Part shown: piece after piece, positions 1 to 8,502 of the stretch | Position numbering within the stretch: the first letter of the stretch is position 1 | Layout of the letters: every line of letters starts with the position of its first letter | Source: Pseudomonadota bacterium | Lineage (GTDB): Bacteria; Pseudomonadota; Gammaproteobacteria; Steroidobacterales; Steroidobacteraceae | Reading direction: 5' to 3' | DNA: 64,000 nt | Assembly: GCA_021792755.1 (NCBI GenBank) | Contig: JAJYUA010000001.1 | Location: forward strand, 284,378-348,377 | Notes under the pieces: generated by a model | What the model was told of the DNA's origin: nothing | Database searches by the model: none | What the model saw: only the letters and a program-made list of their open reading frames with translations | Program-made: the position numbers and the translations under genes

Positions 1-1
1 G

Positions 2-2365
2 TTTCATGCCGACAGTGCGTTCGCGGTCCGTCTCGGTGGACTGCACGGCCGCTTGCAGGGGCTGGCGGCGAGCGGTGCGGGCGGATTGACCCATTCGGAC
101 CGGACCTGGACCTTCGATCGGGTGCGAGTCAGCCTGGGCGGGCTGCGGGTGGCGCTCAACGGATACCTCGCCCGCCGGCAAACGCACGTGCGATTCTCCG
201 CGGCGGGCCATCTGCGGATGCTGGGCGCAGGAGATCGGGGTGAGGTGCAAGCGGCCGGCACGCTCGACGGTCCGCTGGATGCTCTCGATATCCGCGCGCG
301 AGCGCGGGGCTCGGGCGTGAAGGTCGGCGGCCTCGAGCTCGACTCCCTCGAGGCGAAGGTGGATTTCGACCCGACGTCGCGCCGCCCGTCCGCCCTCGCC
401 CTTCATCTGCGCCGGCTGCGAGTGCACGGCCGGCTGTTGCGCCATCTGGACCTGACCGCGCAGGGGCCCGCCTCGGATCTCGAGGCGCATCTTGCGGCCG
501 GCGCGCCCGGTCTCAGCGTGCAGGCAGCGGCCCGCGGCAGCCTGCAAGCCGGAGTGTTCGCCGGGCAACTCACGGCACTGCACGTGACGGGCGCGCAGGC
601 GCTGAACCTGCATCTGCGCAAGGCGGCCTCGCTCACCCTGTCGCGCTCGCACAGTGCGCTCGAGGATTTGTGCCTGAGCGGCGCGCCCGCCGGACTGTGC
701 GTCGGCTGGAAATGGACTCCGGCGTCGTGGGTGGCGTATCTGACGGCCAGCCACCTGCCGCTGGCGACGCTGACGGCCGGGTTGACTCCGGCGGTCGAAT
801 ATCAGGGGACGATCGGCGCGCAGGCCCGGCTCGAGGGCGGCGGCGGCGGGCCGATGCGAGGCACGCTGCGCGCGACCCTGACACAGGCCGTGCTGTCGCG
901 CCGTCTGGTGAGCGGGCAGATCGATCGCACCCCATTGGGCTCGGGACTGCTGTCGATCGTGGCTCTGCCGGGCTCGGTTCGCGCCCACGCCTCCCTCACC
1001 GCCGGGGCCATCGGCACGTTCAACGCCACGCTCGATGCACGCAGGGTCGGCAGGGGCTGGCGGAACATGCCGATCCGGGGTGCGCTGCACGCGCAGACTT
1101 CCAGACTCGATCTGGTCTCGATCTACCTGCCCGGTGTCGATGAGGTCTCGGGCAACCTGGTCGCGGACGCTGCGATCGGCGGCACCCTGGCCGAGCCGCG
1201 GCTGACCGGCCTCCTCACCGTGTCAAACGGCACCGCCAACTGGTACCGCACCAACCTGCGGCTGAAGGGGGCGGCGATCAGGGCGCATCTGAGCAACGGC
1301 GGCGTGGTGTTCGACGGCTCGGCCCGCGTCGGCCGCGGGAGCGTGCGCGCCACCGGCCGGATGAGCTGGCGCGGTCTGCTGCCCTATGGCCACCTGCACC
1401 TGACAGGCAACGACCTGCTGGTGGTCGACACACCCGAGGCGCAGGTCGACGCTTCGCCGGATCTCGACTTCGACGTGGCCGCTCACCGGATCGAGGTGTC
1501 GGGAACGGTCTTCGTGCCGTATGCCTCCATCCATCCGAGGAACTTCACCGGCGCGATGCGCACTTCCTCGGACCAGGTGATCGTCGGCCAGGGATCTGTC
1601 GTTGCCCCGCGCCGCTATCAGGTCATGAGCACGGTCACCTTGGGCCTCGGCAACAACGTGAACATCGACACGATGGGCCTGACCGGCAAGCTGACGGGCG
1701 CATTCACGGTGCGCAGCGGCTACGGCACCGGGACGCGGGCCACGGGCGAGCTGCTGATCGTGCAGGGCCAGTACGCCGCCTACGCGCGCAAGCTCGATAT
1801 CGAGTATGGGCGGCTGCTCTTCAGGGGCGGTCTGCTCGATGATCCCGGCATCGAAATCCGCGCCGTGAAAACCTATCCCCAGATCACGGCGGGCATCGAC
1901 GTGAGCGGCACCCTGAAACAACCTCAGGTATCGTTCTTCTCCAACCCCTCGCTGTCGCAGTCGCAGATCATGTCGCTGCTGTTCTCCGGCGGGGGCGGCT
2001 CGCTGCAGGCGCTGCAGACGGGGGCCACCGCACAGACCCAGCAGACCACCGCGGCCGGGGAGCTGCTCGCCCAGGGCGGGGCGCTGCTCGCGCAGCAGCT
2101 GGGTGAGAAAATCGGCTTGCCGGCCATGAGCCTTGAAACCGACCTCAATAACGTGACTTCCCTGGTGCTCGGCAAGTACCTCTCGCCGCGTCTTTACGTC
2201 AGCTACGGTGTGGGGCTGACCCAGCAGCTGAATGAGATCAGGCTGCGCTACAGCCTCACCCGGCACCTGATGATCCGCATCCTGGCGGGCCAGGGCAAAG
2301 GCGCGGGCCAGAGCAAGAGCGGACAGATCGGCGGGGCGGATCTGGTGTTCAGCGTGGTGCGGTAG
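2..2365 (+). CDS. tamB: Translocation and assembly module protein TamB, C-terminal part (5' end outside window)
   Basis: The reading frame is open from the first bases of the window, so the start lies upstream and about 787 residues are visible. TamB is an inner-membrane-anchored protein that spans the periplasm and works with the Omp85 protein TamA to move lipids or outer-membrane proteins. The visible part has the expected long run of repetitive beta-strand segments rich in Gly, Leu and Arg. It ends in the conserved DUF490/TamB C-terminal domain, with a Gln/Thr-rich stretch (around 2020-2100) and a terminal strand pattern finishing in VFSVVR. The neighbouring tamA would be expected upstream. 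No terminator is obvious before the argR promoter that starts 16 bases after the stop. The family call is firm; the gene is incomplete only because of the window edge. Confidence 0.88.
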   Translation, partial: FHADSAFAVRLGGLHGRLQGLAASGAGGLTHSDRTWTFDRVRVSLGGLRVALNGYLARRQTHVRFSAAGHLRMLGAGDRGEVQAAGTLDGPLDALDIRARARGSGVKVGGLELDSLEAKVDFDPTSRRPSALALHLRRLRVHGRLLRHLDLTAQGPASDLEAHLAAGAPGLSVQAAARGSLQAGVFAGQLTALHVTGAQALNLHLRKAASLTLSRSHSALEDLCLSGAPAGLCVGWKWTPASWVAYLTASHLPLATLTAGLTPAVEYQGTIGAQARLEGGGGGPMRGTLRATLTQAVLSRRLVSGQIDRTPLGSGLLSIVALPGSVRAHASLTAGAIGTFNATLDARRVGRGWRNMPIRGALHAQTSRLDLVSIYLPGVDEVSGNLVADAAIGGTLAEPRLTGLLTVSNGTANWYRTNLRLKGAAIRAHLSNGGVVFDGSARVGRGSVRATGRMSWRGLLPYGHLHLTGNDLLVVDTPEAQVDASPDLDFDVAAHRIEVSGTVFVPYASIHPRNFTGAMRTSSDQVIVGQGSVVAPRRYQVMSTVTLGLGNNVNIDTMGLTGKLTGAFTVRSGYGTGTRATGELLIVQGQYAAYARKLDIEYGRLLFRGGLLDDPGIEIRAVKTYPQITAGIDVSGTLKQPQVSFFSNPSLSQSQIMSLLFSGGGGSLQALQTGATAQTQQTTAAGELLAQGGALLAQQLGEKIGLPAMSLETDLNNVTSLVLGKYLSPRLYVSYGVGLTQQLNEIRLRYSLTRHLMIRILAGQGKGAGQSKSGQIGGADLVFSVVR

Positions 2366-2381
2366 GCGCTGGGACGCGCCC

Positions 2382-2434
2382 TTGACTTGTACGAATTAAT
2401 ATGCACAATACGCGCAACTTTATGCGCGTATTCA
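2382..2434 (+). promoter_or_regulatory. argR promoter with overlapping ARG-box operator
   Basis: TTGACT at 2382-2387 fits a -35 element, with a weak -10 (CACAAT or ACAATA) around 2404-2410. Positions 2390-2407 read TACGAATTAATATGCACA, which agrees with the E. coli ARG-box consensus at 14 of 16 defined positions. Right after it lies a perfect 10-bp inverted repeat, AATACGCGCA (2407-2416) and TGCGCGTATT (2423-2432), which could hold the second, weaker box. The operator covers the promoter, which suggests that ArgR represses its own operon when arginine is plentiful. Confidence 0.72.
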
Positions 2435-2449
2435 ATCCCACCTGATCTC

Positions 2450-2896
2450 ATGGACGCCGAGCAGCTCGAACGCCGTCAAGCCGTCGTGCGCATCCTGCGC
2501 GAGGGCGTGGTCCACCGTCAGGAGGACTTGGTCCGTCTGCTACGCGAGGAAGGCCATGACGTCACCCAGTCATCCATCAGCCGCGACCTGCGCGACCTGG
2601 GGGTGCTCAAGGCCAGCGGACGCTACGTGCTGCCGCCCGACGAGGTCTCGCGCACGCAGGGCGACTTCGCCATGCTGGCCCAGTTCGTGCGCGGTCTGAA
2701 GCGCGCCGGCCCCTCGCTCACGGTGCTGAAAACCACCATCGGGGCCGCCCAGAGCGTCGCGGTGGCCATCGACCGGGCCGAGTGGCCGGAGGTTGCCGGC
2801 ACCATCTCCGGCGACGACACCATTTTCATCGCAACCGCCACCGGCCGCGCGCAGGATGAGCTCATCGCGCGGCTGCAAACCGTTTTCCGAATCTAA
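2450..2896 (+). CDS. argR: Arginine repressor ArgR
   Basis: This 148-residue protein is the arginine-responsive transcription factor that binds ARG boxes as a hexamer. The N-terminal half is a winged helix (RRQAVVRILREG, then SSISRDLRDLGVLKA, the typical SQSTLSRDL-like recognition segment near residues 40-55). The C-terminal half is the oligomerisation and arginine-binding domain, with the GDDTIF motif near residue 122 corresponding to the family's GDDT arginine-binding loop. I chose ATG at 2450; a frame upstream could start at TTG 2387 but would put the operator inside the coding region. It is the first gene of the arginine operon and ends 8 bases before argG. The operator in front indicates autorepression. 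Confidence 0.93.
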   Translation: MDAEQLERRQAVVRILREGVVHRQEDLVRLLREEGHDVTQSSISRDLRDLGVLKASGRYVLPPDEVSRTQGDFAMLAQFVRGLKRAGPSLTVLKTTIGAAQSVAVAIDRAEWPEVAGTISGDDTIFIATATGRAQDELIARLQTVFRI

Positions 2897-2904
2897 GGCT
2901 TCGC

Positions 2905-4131
2905 ATGCCGACATCCGCATCCCAGGGCGGGCAGCCCATCGTTCTCGCCTACTCCGGCGGCCTCGACACCTCTTTCCTGGTGCCCTGGCTGAAGGACACC
3001 TATGGCCGCCCGGTCATCACCGTCACCGTCGACACCGGCGGCCTCGACGAGGCGGCCGCGCGCACGCTCGGCGAGCGCGCCCGGGCGCTCGGAGCGGTCG
3101 AGCACCACCAGGTCGATGCGCGCGCCGATTACTTCGAGCAGGTTCTGCGCTTCCTGATCATGGGCAACGTCCGGCGCGGCCAGCTCTATCCGTTGTGCGT
3201 CGGCGCCGAGCGCGTCATGCAGGCACAAACCATCGCGCACATGGCGCGCAAGCTCGGCACCCGCATGATAGCCCACGGCTGCACCGCCGCCGGCAACGAC
3301 CAGGTGCGCTTCGAGGTTGCGATGCGCACGCTGGCCCCCGAGCTCGAGGTCCTCGCCCCGGTGCGCGACCGGGCGTTCAAGCGCCAGGAAGAGCTCGAGT
3401 ACCTCGAGCAGCGCGGCCTGCCGGTGCCCCCGTATGGGGCGGCCTACTCGGTCAACCGCGGCCTGTGGGGCGTGACCATCGGCGGCAAGGAGACCCTTAC
3501 CTCCTCCGCCAGCATTCCCGAGCACGCGTGGGTGTTGACCAAGGACGCATTTACCAAGCCCCGCGCCCCCGAAACGCACCTCATCCGGTTCGATCGCGGG
3601 CGGCCGAGCGGCCTCGACGGCCGCCCGCTGTCACCGGTGGCGTTGATCGAGGCGCTGGAGGCGCTGGCGGCGCCCTTCGGCATCGGGCGCGGCATCCACC
3701 TGGGCGACACCATCATCGGCACCAAGGGCCGGGTGGCGTTCGAGGCGCCGGCCGCGGAAGTGCTGCTCATCGCGCACCGGGAGCTGGAAAAGCTCGTGCT
3801 CACCGGCCGCCAGCAGCGCATCAAGGAGCTGCTCGCCCAGCCCTATGGCGACCTGGTGCACGAGGGCCAGCTGCTCGATCCGGTCTGCCGCGACATCGAA
3901 TCGCTCCTGGAATCCTCCCAGAAGCGTGTCACGGGAGCGGTGCGGGTGTCGTTTCGCCCGGGGAGCCTGTTCGTCGAGGGTGTGGACTCGCCCCACTCGC
4001 TCATGGCCGCCTCCAGGGGCGTGTACGGGGAGGCGGCCGGCGAGTGGACGCCGCAGGATGCCCTCGGGTTCTCCAAGATCGTCGCCCTCACGGGCGTGTT
4101 CCACCGGCGGGCCGGCGAGAGCTCGACATGA
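2905..4131 (+). CDS. argG: Argininosuccinate synthase
   Basis: ArgG joins citrulline and aspartate with ATP to form argininosuccinate, the penultimate step of arginine synthesis in the cytoplasm. The 408-residue protein starts with the N-type PP-loop AYSGGLDTS at residues 15-23, which binds the ATP pyrophosphate. It also carries the family blocks HGCTAAGNDQVRFE and a C-terminal oligomerisation region. Length matches the 400-residue bacterial class. ATG at 2905 lies 8 bases after argR. The stop overlaps the next start as ATGA, so translation is probably coupled. Both argG and argH are in the same operon, so the final two steps are locally encoded. Confidence 0.95.
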   Translation: MPTSASQGGQPIVLAYSGGLDTSFLVPWLKDTYGRPVITVTVDTGGLDEAAARTLGERARALGAVEHHQVDARADYFEQVLRFLIMGNVRRGQLYPLCVGAERVMQAQTIAHMARKLGTRMIAHGCTAAGNDQVRFEVAMRTLAPELEVLAPVRDRAFKRQEELEYLEQRGLPVPPYGAAYSVNRGLWGVTIGGKETLTSSASIPEHAWVLTKDAFTKPRAPETHLIRFDRGRPSGLDGRPLSPVALIEALEALAAPFGIGRGIHLGDTIIGTKGRVAFEAPAAEVLLIAHRELEKLVLTGRQQRIKELLAQPYGDLVHEGQLLDPVCRDIESLLESSQKRVTGAVRVSFRPGSLFVEGVDSPHSLMAASRGVYGEAAGEWTPQDALGFSKIVALTGVFHRRAGESST

Positions 4132-5204
4132 GCAGCGGCATGAGAAGCGTGGTCGTCGACAAGATTGCCTCCGTCGCCCAGGCCTGTCGCCTGTCGCACG
4201 AGGTGCGCATTTCCCCCGACATCCCCGCCGAGGAAGGCGTGGTGATCGTGGTCGAGGTGCTGACCAACAAGTCCACCTACAACACCCTGGAGCTCACCAG
4301 CGGCCGCATGGCCAAGGTCGGCAAGGGCGACATCGTGGTCGGCGCCCTCGGCCACCGCAAGGCGCTGTTCGGCTACTCCGGTCACATTCCCGCCTCGGTC
4401 AAGCCGGGCGATGTGATCCAGATGCTCAACATCGGTGGAGTGCTCGGAGCGTGCGACTCGGTGAATCCGGAGAAAGGCCAGCCGTTTGACTGCCGCGTGC
4501 TCGGCGTGGCGCTGCACTTTCCCTACCTCGGCGAGCGCATCGGAGTGCCGGCCCGGGCGGGGCTGCGCAAGCTCGACCAGGCCGGCGCGCTCGATGCGAG
4601 GCAGGTGCCGGTGGTGGCGCTCGCCGGCACGTGCATGGAGGCGGGCAAGACCGCGGCTGCCTGCGCCATGATCAGCCGCATGCGCCACCGCGGGCTCACC
4701 GTCGATGCGTTCAAGGCGACCGGAGTGTCCCTCCGGCGCGACATCCTCGCCATGGAGGATGCCGGCGCGCGCCGCTCGGCGATCTTCACCGACTTCGGCG
4801 TGGTCACCACCACGAGGCACAACGGTCCGGCGCTGACGCGCGCCATGCTGACCGAGCTCTCGGCCGGCAAGCCGGACGTGATCGTGTTCGAGCTCGGCGA
4901 CGGCATTCTCGGCACCTACGGTGTGGACGCCATCCTGGAGTGCCCGGATATTCGCGCCGCGCTCACCGGCGTGGTCCTCTCGGCCAACGATCCGGTCGCG
5001 GCCTGGGGCGGCGTGAAGCTGCTGCGCGAGCGCTTCGGCATCGAGCCCTGCGTCGTCACGGGACCCGCCACCGACAACCAGGTCGGGATCGACCTGATCA
5101 CCAGCCAACTGGGCGTCGCGGCGTTCAACGCCATCAGTAACGGTGCGGCGCTCGGCGACCGCGTGATGCAGGCGGTGGGCCTGCCGCGGGGAGCGGCTCA
5201 ATGA
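4128..5204 (+). CDS. P-loop protein of unknown function inside the arginine operon, resembling DUF1611/DgcN-type proteins
   Basis: I do not recognise this 358-residue protein with certainty. The N-terminal 140 residues look like a small beta-rich domain that I cannot assign. From residue 162 there is a nucleotide-binding-like strand and P-loop, GTCMEAGKT at 167-175, followed by AFKATGV (195-201) and a later ELGDGILGTYG block. This pattern recalls the BioD-like C-terminal domain of DUF1611. Members of that family (DgcN) have been reported as CoA-dependent D-glutamate N-acetyltransferases. ATG at 4128 overlaps the argG stop and the protein's stop overlaps the argC start, so it is translationally embedded in the operon. 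Its position matches that of the acyltransferase gene in Bacteroidetes arginine clusters. A role in making N-acylglutamate is inference only. Confidence 0.55.
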   Translation: MSSGMRSVVVDKIASVAQACRLSHEVRISPDIPAEEGVVIVVEVLTNKSTYNTLELTSGRMAKVGKGDIVVGALGHRKALFGYSGHIPASVKPGDVIQMLNIGGVLGACDSVNPEKGQPFDCRVLGVALHFPYLGERIGVPARAGLRKLDQAGALDARQVPVVALAGTCMEAGKTAAACAMISRMRHRGLTVDAFKATGVSLRRDILAMEDAGARRSAIFTDFGVVTTTRHNGPALTRAMLTELSAGKPDVIVFELGDGILGTYGVDAILECPDIRAALTGVVLSANDPVAAWGGVKLLRERFGIEPCVVTGPATDNQVGIDLITSQLGVAAFNAISNGAALGDRVMQAVGLPRGAAQ

Positions 5205-6310
5205 CGGCATCGCCCGGACCGATTGCCGGCGGCGGCGGCCGGCCGGAGCCTTGCGCTGCCATTCCGGCGGTCGTGCTCGGCGGCACCGGCTACGTGGCCG
5301 GGGAGCTGCTGCGGCTCATCGCGGCCCATCCGCGCTTGAGGGTGGCGGCGGTGATGTCGGACAGCCAGCCGGGTGAGCCGCTCGCCGACGCTTTCCCGCA
5401 CCTGGGGGCCGTATACGGCGACACGAGCTTCAAGCCGCAGGCCGAGATACAGGAGCTTCTCGTCAGCGCTGCGCAGTGCGCGGTGTTCTCCGCCGCGCCG
5501 CACGGCGTATCCGCGCCGCTGATCGACTCGCTTCTGACGGCCGCCGCGAGCGCCGGCAAGCGGCCGCGCGTCGTCGACATCTCCGCCGATTTCCGCTTCC
5601 GCTCCGCGGCGCAATACGAGGCGGTCTACCGGCATCCGCACGGGGCGCCGGGGCGCCTGCAGGAATTCACCTGCGCGGTGCCGGAGCACCTGGCGAGGCT
5701 CGAGACCCCTCACGTCGCCCACCCGGGCTGTTTCTCGACGGCGACGCTGCTGGCGAGCGTGCCGCTGCTCTCGCTCGAGCTCGCCGTGCCCGCGCTCTTC
5801 GTCGCCGGCGTCACCGGCAGCACCGGCTCGGGCCGCAAGCCGGTCTGCGGCACCCACCATCCGCTGCGGCACAGTGACCTGTACGCCTACAACGTGCTGT
5901 CGCACCGCCACGCGCCCGAGATCACGGCCTGCGCGCGGGCGGCGAGCGGGGTGGAGGCGCAGTTCGCATTCGTGCCCCACTCGGGGCCCTTCGCACGGGG
6001 CATTCACGTGACCGTGCAGGCGCAGCTGGCAAGACCGCTGGACACGGCGGGGGTGTTGGCCGCTCTGCGCCGGTTCTACGCCCACTCCCCGTTCGTGCGG
6101 GTCACCGGCAACGCGCCGCGGGTGAAAGACGTCGCCACCACCAACTACGCGCATCTGTCCGCGGCATCGGACGGCCGCACGGTGGCCGTAACGTGCGCGA
6201 TCGACAACCTGAACAAGGGCGCGGCCGGCGGCGCCGTGCAGTGGATGAACCGGATGTTCGGATGGCCCGAAACCGAGGGGCTCACGGCCCCCGCTGCGGG
6301 TTGGACCTGA
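5201..6310 (+). CDS. argC: N-acyl-gamma-glutamyl-phosphate reductase ArgC
   Basis: ArgC reduces N-acetyl- (or N-acyl-) glutamyl phosphate to the semialdehyde with NADPH. The 369-residue protein has the nucleotide-binding GGTGYVAGE at residues 27-35. The catalytic cysteine Cys177 lies in AHPGCFSTA, and VTGSTGSGR and PHSGPFARGI are family blocks. The first 21 residues, rich in Gly and Pro, precede the conserved core, so a slightly later start is possible, but ATG at 5201 overlaps the previous stop as ATGA. The sequence gives no direct clue whether the acyl group is acetyl or succinyl. There are 24 bases before argD. Confidence 0.93.
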   Translation: MTASPGPIAGGGGRPEPCAAIPAVVLGGTGYVAGELLRLIAAHPRLRVAAVMSDSQPGEPLADAFPHLGAVYGDTSFKPQAEIQELLVSAAQCAVFSAAPHGVSAPLIDSLLTAAASAGKRPRVVDISADFRFRSAAQYEAVYRHPHGAPGRLQEFTCAVPEHLARLETPHVAHPGCFSTATLLASVPLLSLELAVPALFVAGVTGSTGSGRKPVCGTHHPLRHSDLYAYNVLSHRHAPEITACARAASGVEAQFAFVPHSGPFARGIHVTVQAQLARPLDTAGVLAALRRFYAHSPFVRVTGNAPRVKDVATTNYAHLSAASDGRTVAVTCAIDNLNKGAAGGAVQWMNRMFGWPETEGLTAPAAGWT

Positions 6311-6334
6311 GCAGCTCTCCAACAGCGAGACACC

Positions 6335-7498
6335 ATGAACGCCACAGCGCTCCCCGCGACGCCCGAGCCGCCGTCCGACGGCCTCGCGCCGGTCTATGCC
6401 CAATATCCCTTGGAGGTCGCATCCGCCGAGGGCGTCTGGCTGATCGGCGCCCGCGGTGAGCGCGTGCTCGATCTGTACGGCGGCCACGCTGTGGCGGCGC
6501 TCGGCTACGGCCACCGTGGCTGGACCGAGGCGCTCACCGCCCAGGCGCGCGCGTGCCAGTTCCAGACCAACGCCCTGCCGATGCCGATCCGGGCGCGCGC
6601 CGCGCGGCGCCTGCTCGATTTCTCCGGGCTGGATTTCGCCAGCGTGTTCCTGGTCAGCAGCGGCGCCGAAGCCAACGAGAACGCGCTGCGCCTGGCGCTG
6701 CGCATGACTTCACGCCCTCAGGTCGCCGCCCTCGAGGGCGGATTCCATGGCCGCACCGCGGCGGCCTCGGCCGTCACCTGGGGCTCGGAGGCCTGGTACG
6801 GCTTTCCGCACAAGCCCTTCGATGTCACCTTCCTGCCGCGGGGGGAGCTGGCGGCCGTCGACGCCCAGGTGACCGAGCGCACGGCCGCGGTGATCGTCGA
6901 GCCCGTACAGGGCCTCGCCGGGGCGGTGGACCTCGGCGCCGAGTACCTGGCGGCGTTGCGCCGGCGCTGCGACCAGGTCGGCGCGCTGCTGATTTTCGAC
7001 GAGGTGCAGTGCGGATTCGGCCGGATCGGCGCACCGTTCGCCGCCACGCTGTACGGGGTGATGCCCGACATGATCACGACTGCGAAAGCGCTCGGCAACG
7101 GCTTTCCCGTGGCGGCGTTGCTCACCTCGGCCAAAGTGTCCGCCACCCTGAGGGTGGGGCTGCTCGGCACGACCTACGGCGGCGGCCCGATGGCCTGCGC
7201 CACCGTGCTTGCCGCCGTCGACGCCATCGAGTCCGAGGGGCTGCTCGAGAACGTGCGCAGGGTTTCGGCCTACATCCGCAGCACTTGCGTGGTCGGCCCG
7301 GTTACGGCCACCCAGGGCGAGGGGTTCCTGCTGGGGCTGCGCACCAGCCGGCCGGCGAAGCAGATCCAGGCGCAGTTGCTGCAGCGAGGCATCCTCGCGG
7401 GCGGGGCGAACGATCCGAACGTCGTGCGCCTTTTGCCGCCCTTCATCCTGAAGGAGGAGCACGTCGATCTGCTGCGGAACGCGCTGTCGGACCTATGA
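6335..7498 (+). CDS. argD: N-acylornithine aminotransferase ArgD (class III, PLP)
   Basis: ArgD transfers an amino group from glutamate to the acylated glutamate semialdehyde, giving N-acylornithine. The 387-residue protein is a class III aminotransferase: SSGAEANENA (109-118) contacts PLP phosphate, IFDEVQCGFGR (220-230) holds the Asp that binds the pyridine nitrogen, and the PLP lysine is Lys251 in TTAKALGNGFP. Length is typical. It follows argC by 24 bases and overlaps the carbamoyltransferase start by ATGA. The same fold serves acetyl- and succinylornithine, so substrate choice cannot be read from this gene. Confidence 0.92.
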   Translation: MNATALPATPEPPSDGLAPVYAQYPLEVASAEGVWLIGARGERVLDLYGGHAVAALGYGHRGWTEALTAQARACQFQTNALPMPIRARAARRLLDFSGLDFASVFLVSSGAEANENALRLALRMTSRPQVAALEGGFHGRTAAASAVTWGSEAWYGFPHKPFDVTFLPRGELAAVDAQVTERTAAVIVEPVQGLAGAVDLGAEYLAALRRRCDQVGALLIFDEVQCGFGRIGAPFAATLYGVMPDMITTAKALGNGFPVAALLTSAKVSATLRVGLLGTTYGGGPMACATVLAAVDAIESEGLLENVRRVSAYIRSTCVVGPVTATQGEGFLLGLRTSRPAKQIQAQLLQRGILAGGANDPNVVRLLPPFILKEEHVDLLRNALSDL

Positions 7499-8496
7499 AG
7501 CGCTTCCTCGACCTGGCGGATCTCACGCGCGAAGAAGTCCTCGCGTTGCTCGAGCTGGCGCGACGGCTCGAGCGCGCTCCGCAGCCGCAGGCGCTCTCCG
7601 GCAAGATCCTGGGGCTGCTGTTCCTCAATCCCTCGCTCCGTACCCTGGCCTCCTTCCAGGCGGGCATGGCGCGGCTCGGAGGCAGCTCCTTCGTCATCAC
7701 GCCCGGCCAGGGAACGTGGCAGCTCGAGACGAAGCCCGGCGCGGTGATGGACGGCGCGGCGGCCGAGCACGCGCGCGAGGGGGTTGCGGTGCTCGCCTCC
7801 TACTGCGATGCGCTGGGGATCCGGGCCTTCGCGGACGGCAAGGATCTGGCGGCGGACCTCGCCGAAACGAGATTCAACGCCATGGCGGAGCTCGTCGAGA
7901 AGCCCCTGATCAACCTCGAGTCCGCCATCAATCATCCCTGTCAGGCGCTCGCCGACTGGAAGACGATGGACGACCTCGGCGTGCCGCGCGGCGGCCGGTT
8001 CGTGCTCTCCTGGGCATACCATCCGCGTCCGCTGCCGCTCGCGGTGCCGGCGGCGGCGCTGCACATGGCGGCGCTGCGCGGCATGGAGGTGGTGGTGCTG
8101 CGGCCGGAAGGGTTCGCCCTGCCGATGGCGCTCATGGACAAGGCGCGCCGCGCGGCCGGGCTGTCGGGAGGCTCGGTGCGCGAGACCGACGAGCGCGACG
8201 AGGCGCTGTCGGGCGCACACATTCTGTACGCGAAAGAGTGGGGCGCGACCTCGTGCTACGGCGATGCCGCGGCCGATGCGGCGCTGCGCGCCCGCCTCAC
8301 CGGCTGGTGTGTGCGCAACGACTGGTTCGGCCGCGCCGCCGGCGACTGCCGCCTGATGCACTGCCTGCCCGTCCGGCGCAACGTCGCCGTCGCCGACGAG
8401 GTGCTCGACGGCGCCCGCAGCGTCGTGCAGCTGCAGGCGTACAATCGCCTGACGGCGCAGATGGCGGTGTTGTATCGATTACTGAAGGGGATTTGA
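7495..8496 (+). CDS. argF': N-acetyl- or N-succinylornithine carbamoyltransferase (ArgF' type)
   Basis: This 333-residue protein belongs to the carbamoyltransferases that act on acylated ornithine instead of free ornithine. The carbamoyl-phosphate motif is SLRT at 47-50, and HCLPVRRN is near the C-terminus. WAYHPRPLP matches the WTYHPKPL block of the Xanthomonas acetylornithine enzyme, which separates it from ordinary ArgF. At the position that sets acyl specificity (Glu92 in Xanthomonas AOTCase, Pro90 in Bacteroides SOTCase) this protein has Ala90, in MDGAAAEH, codon 7762-7764. Ala removes the Glu that selects acetylornithine, so succinylornithine may be accepted; this is inference. ATG at 7495 overlaps argD; argB follows after 6 bases. 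Confidence 0.88.
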   Translation: MKRFLDLADLTREEVLALLELARRLERAPQPQALSGKILGLLFLNPSLRTLASFQAGMARLGGSSFVITPGQGTWQLETKPGAVMDGAAAEHAREGVAVLASYCDALGIRAFADGKDLAADLAETRFNAMAELVEKPLINLESAINHPCQALADWKTMDDLGVPRGGRFVLSWAYHPRPLPLAVPAAALHMAALRGMEVVVLRPEGFALPMALMDKARRAAGLSGGSVRETDERDEALSGAHILYAKEWGATSCYGDAAADAALRARLTGWCVRNDWFGRAAGDCRLMHCLPVRRNVAVADEVLDGARSVVQLQAYNRLTAQMAVLYRLLKGI

Positions 8497-8502
8497 TTCG
8501 AC

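Noticed and set aside
2793..4127. Long N-terminal extension of the P-loop protein over argR and argG
   Set aside because: Frame shadow of argG; coding motifs start at ATG 4128, which overlaps the argG stop.
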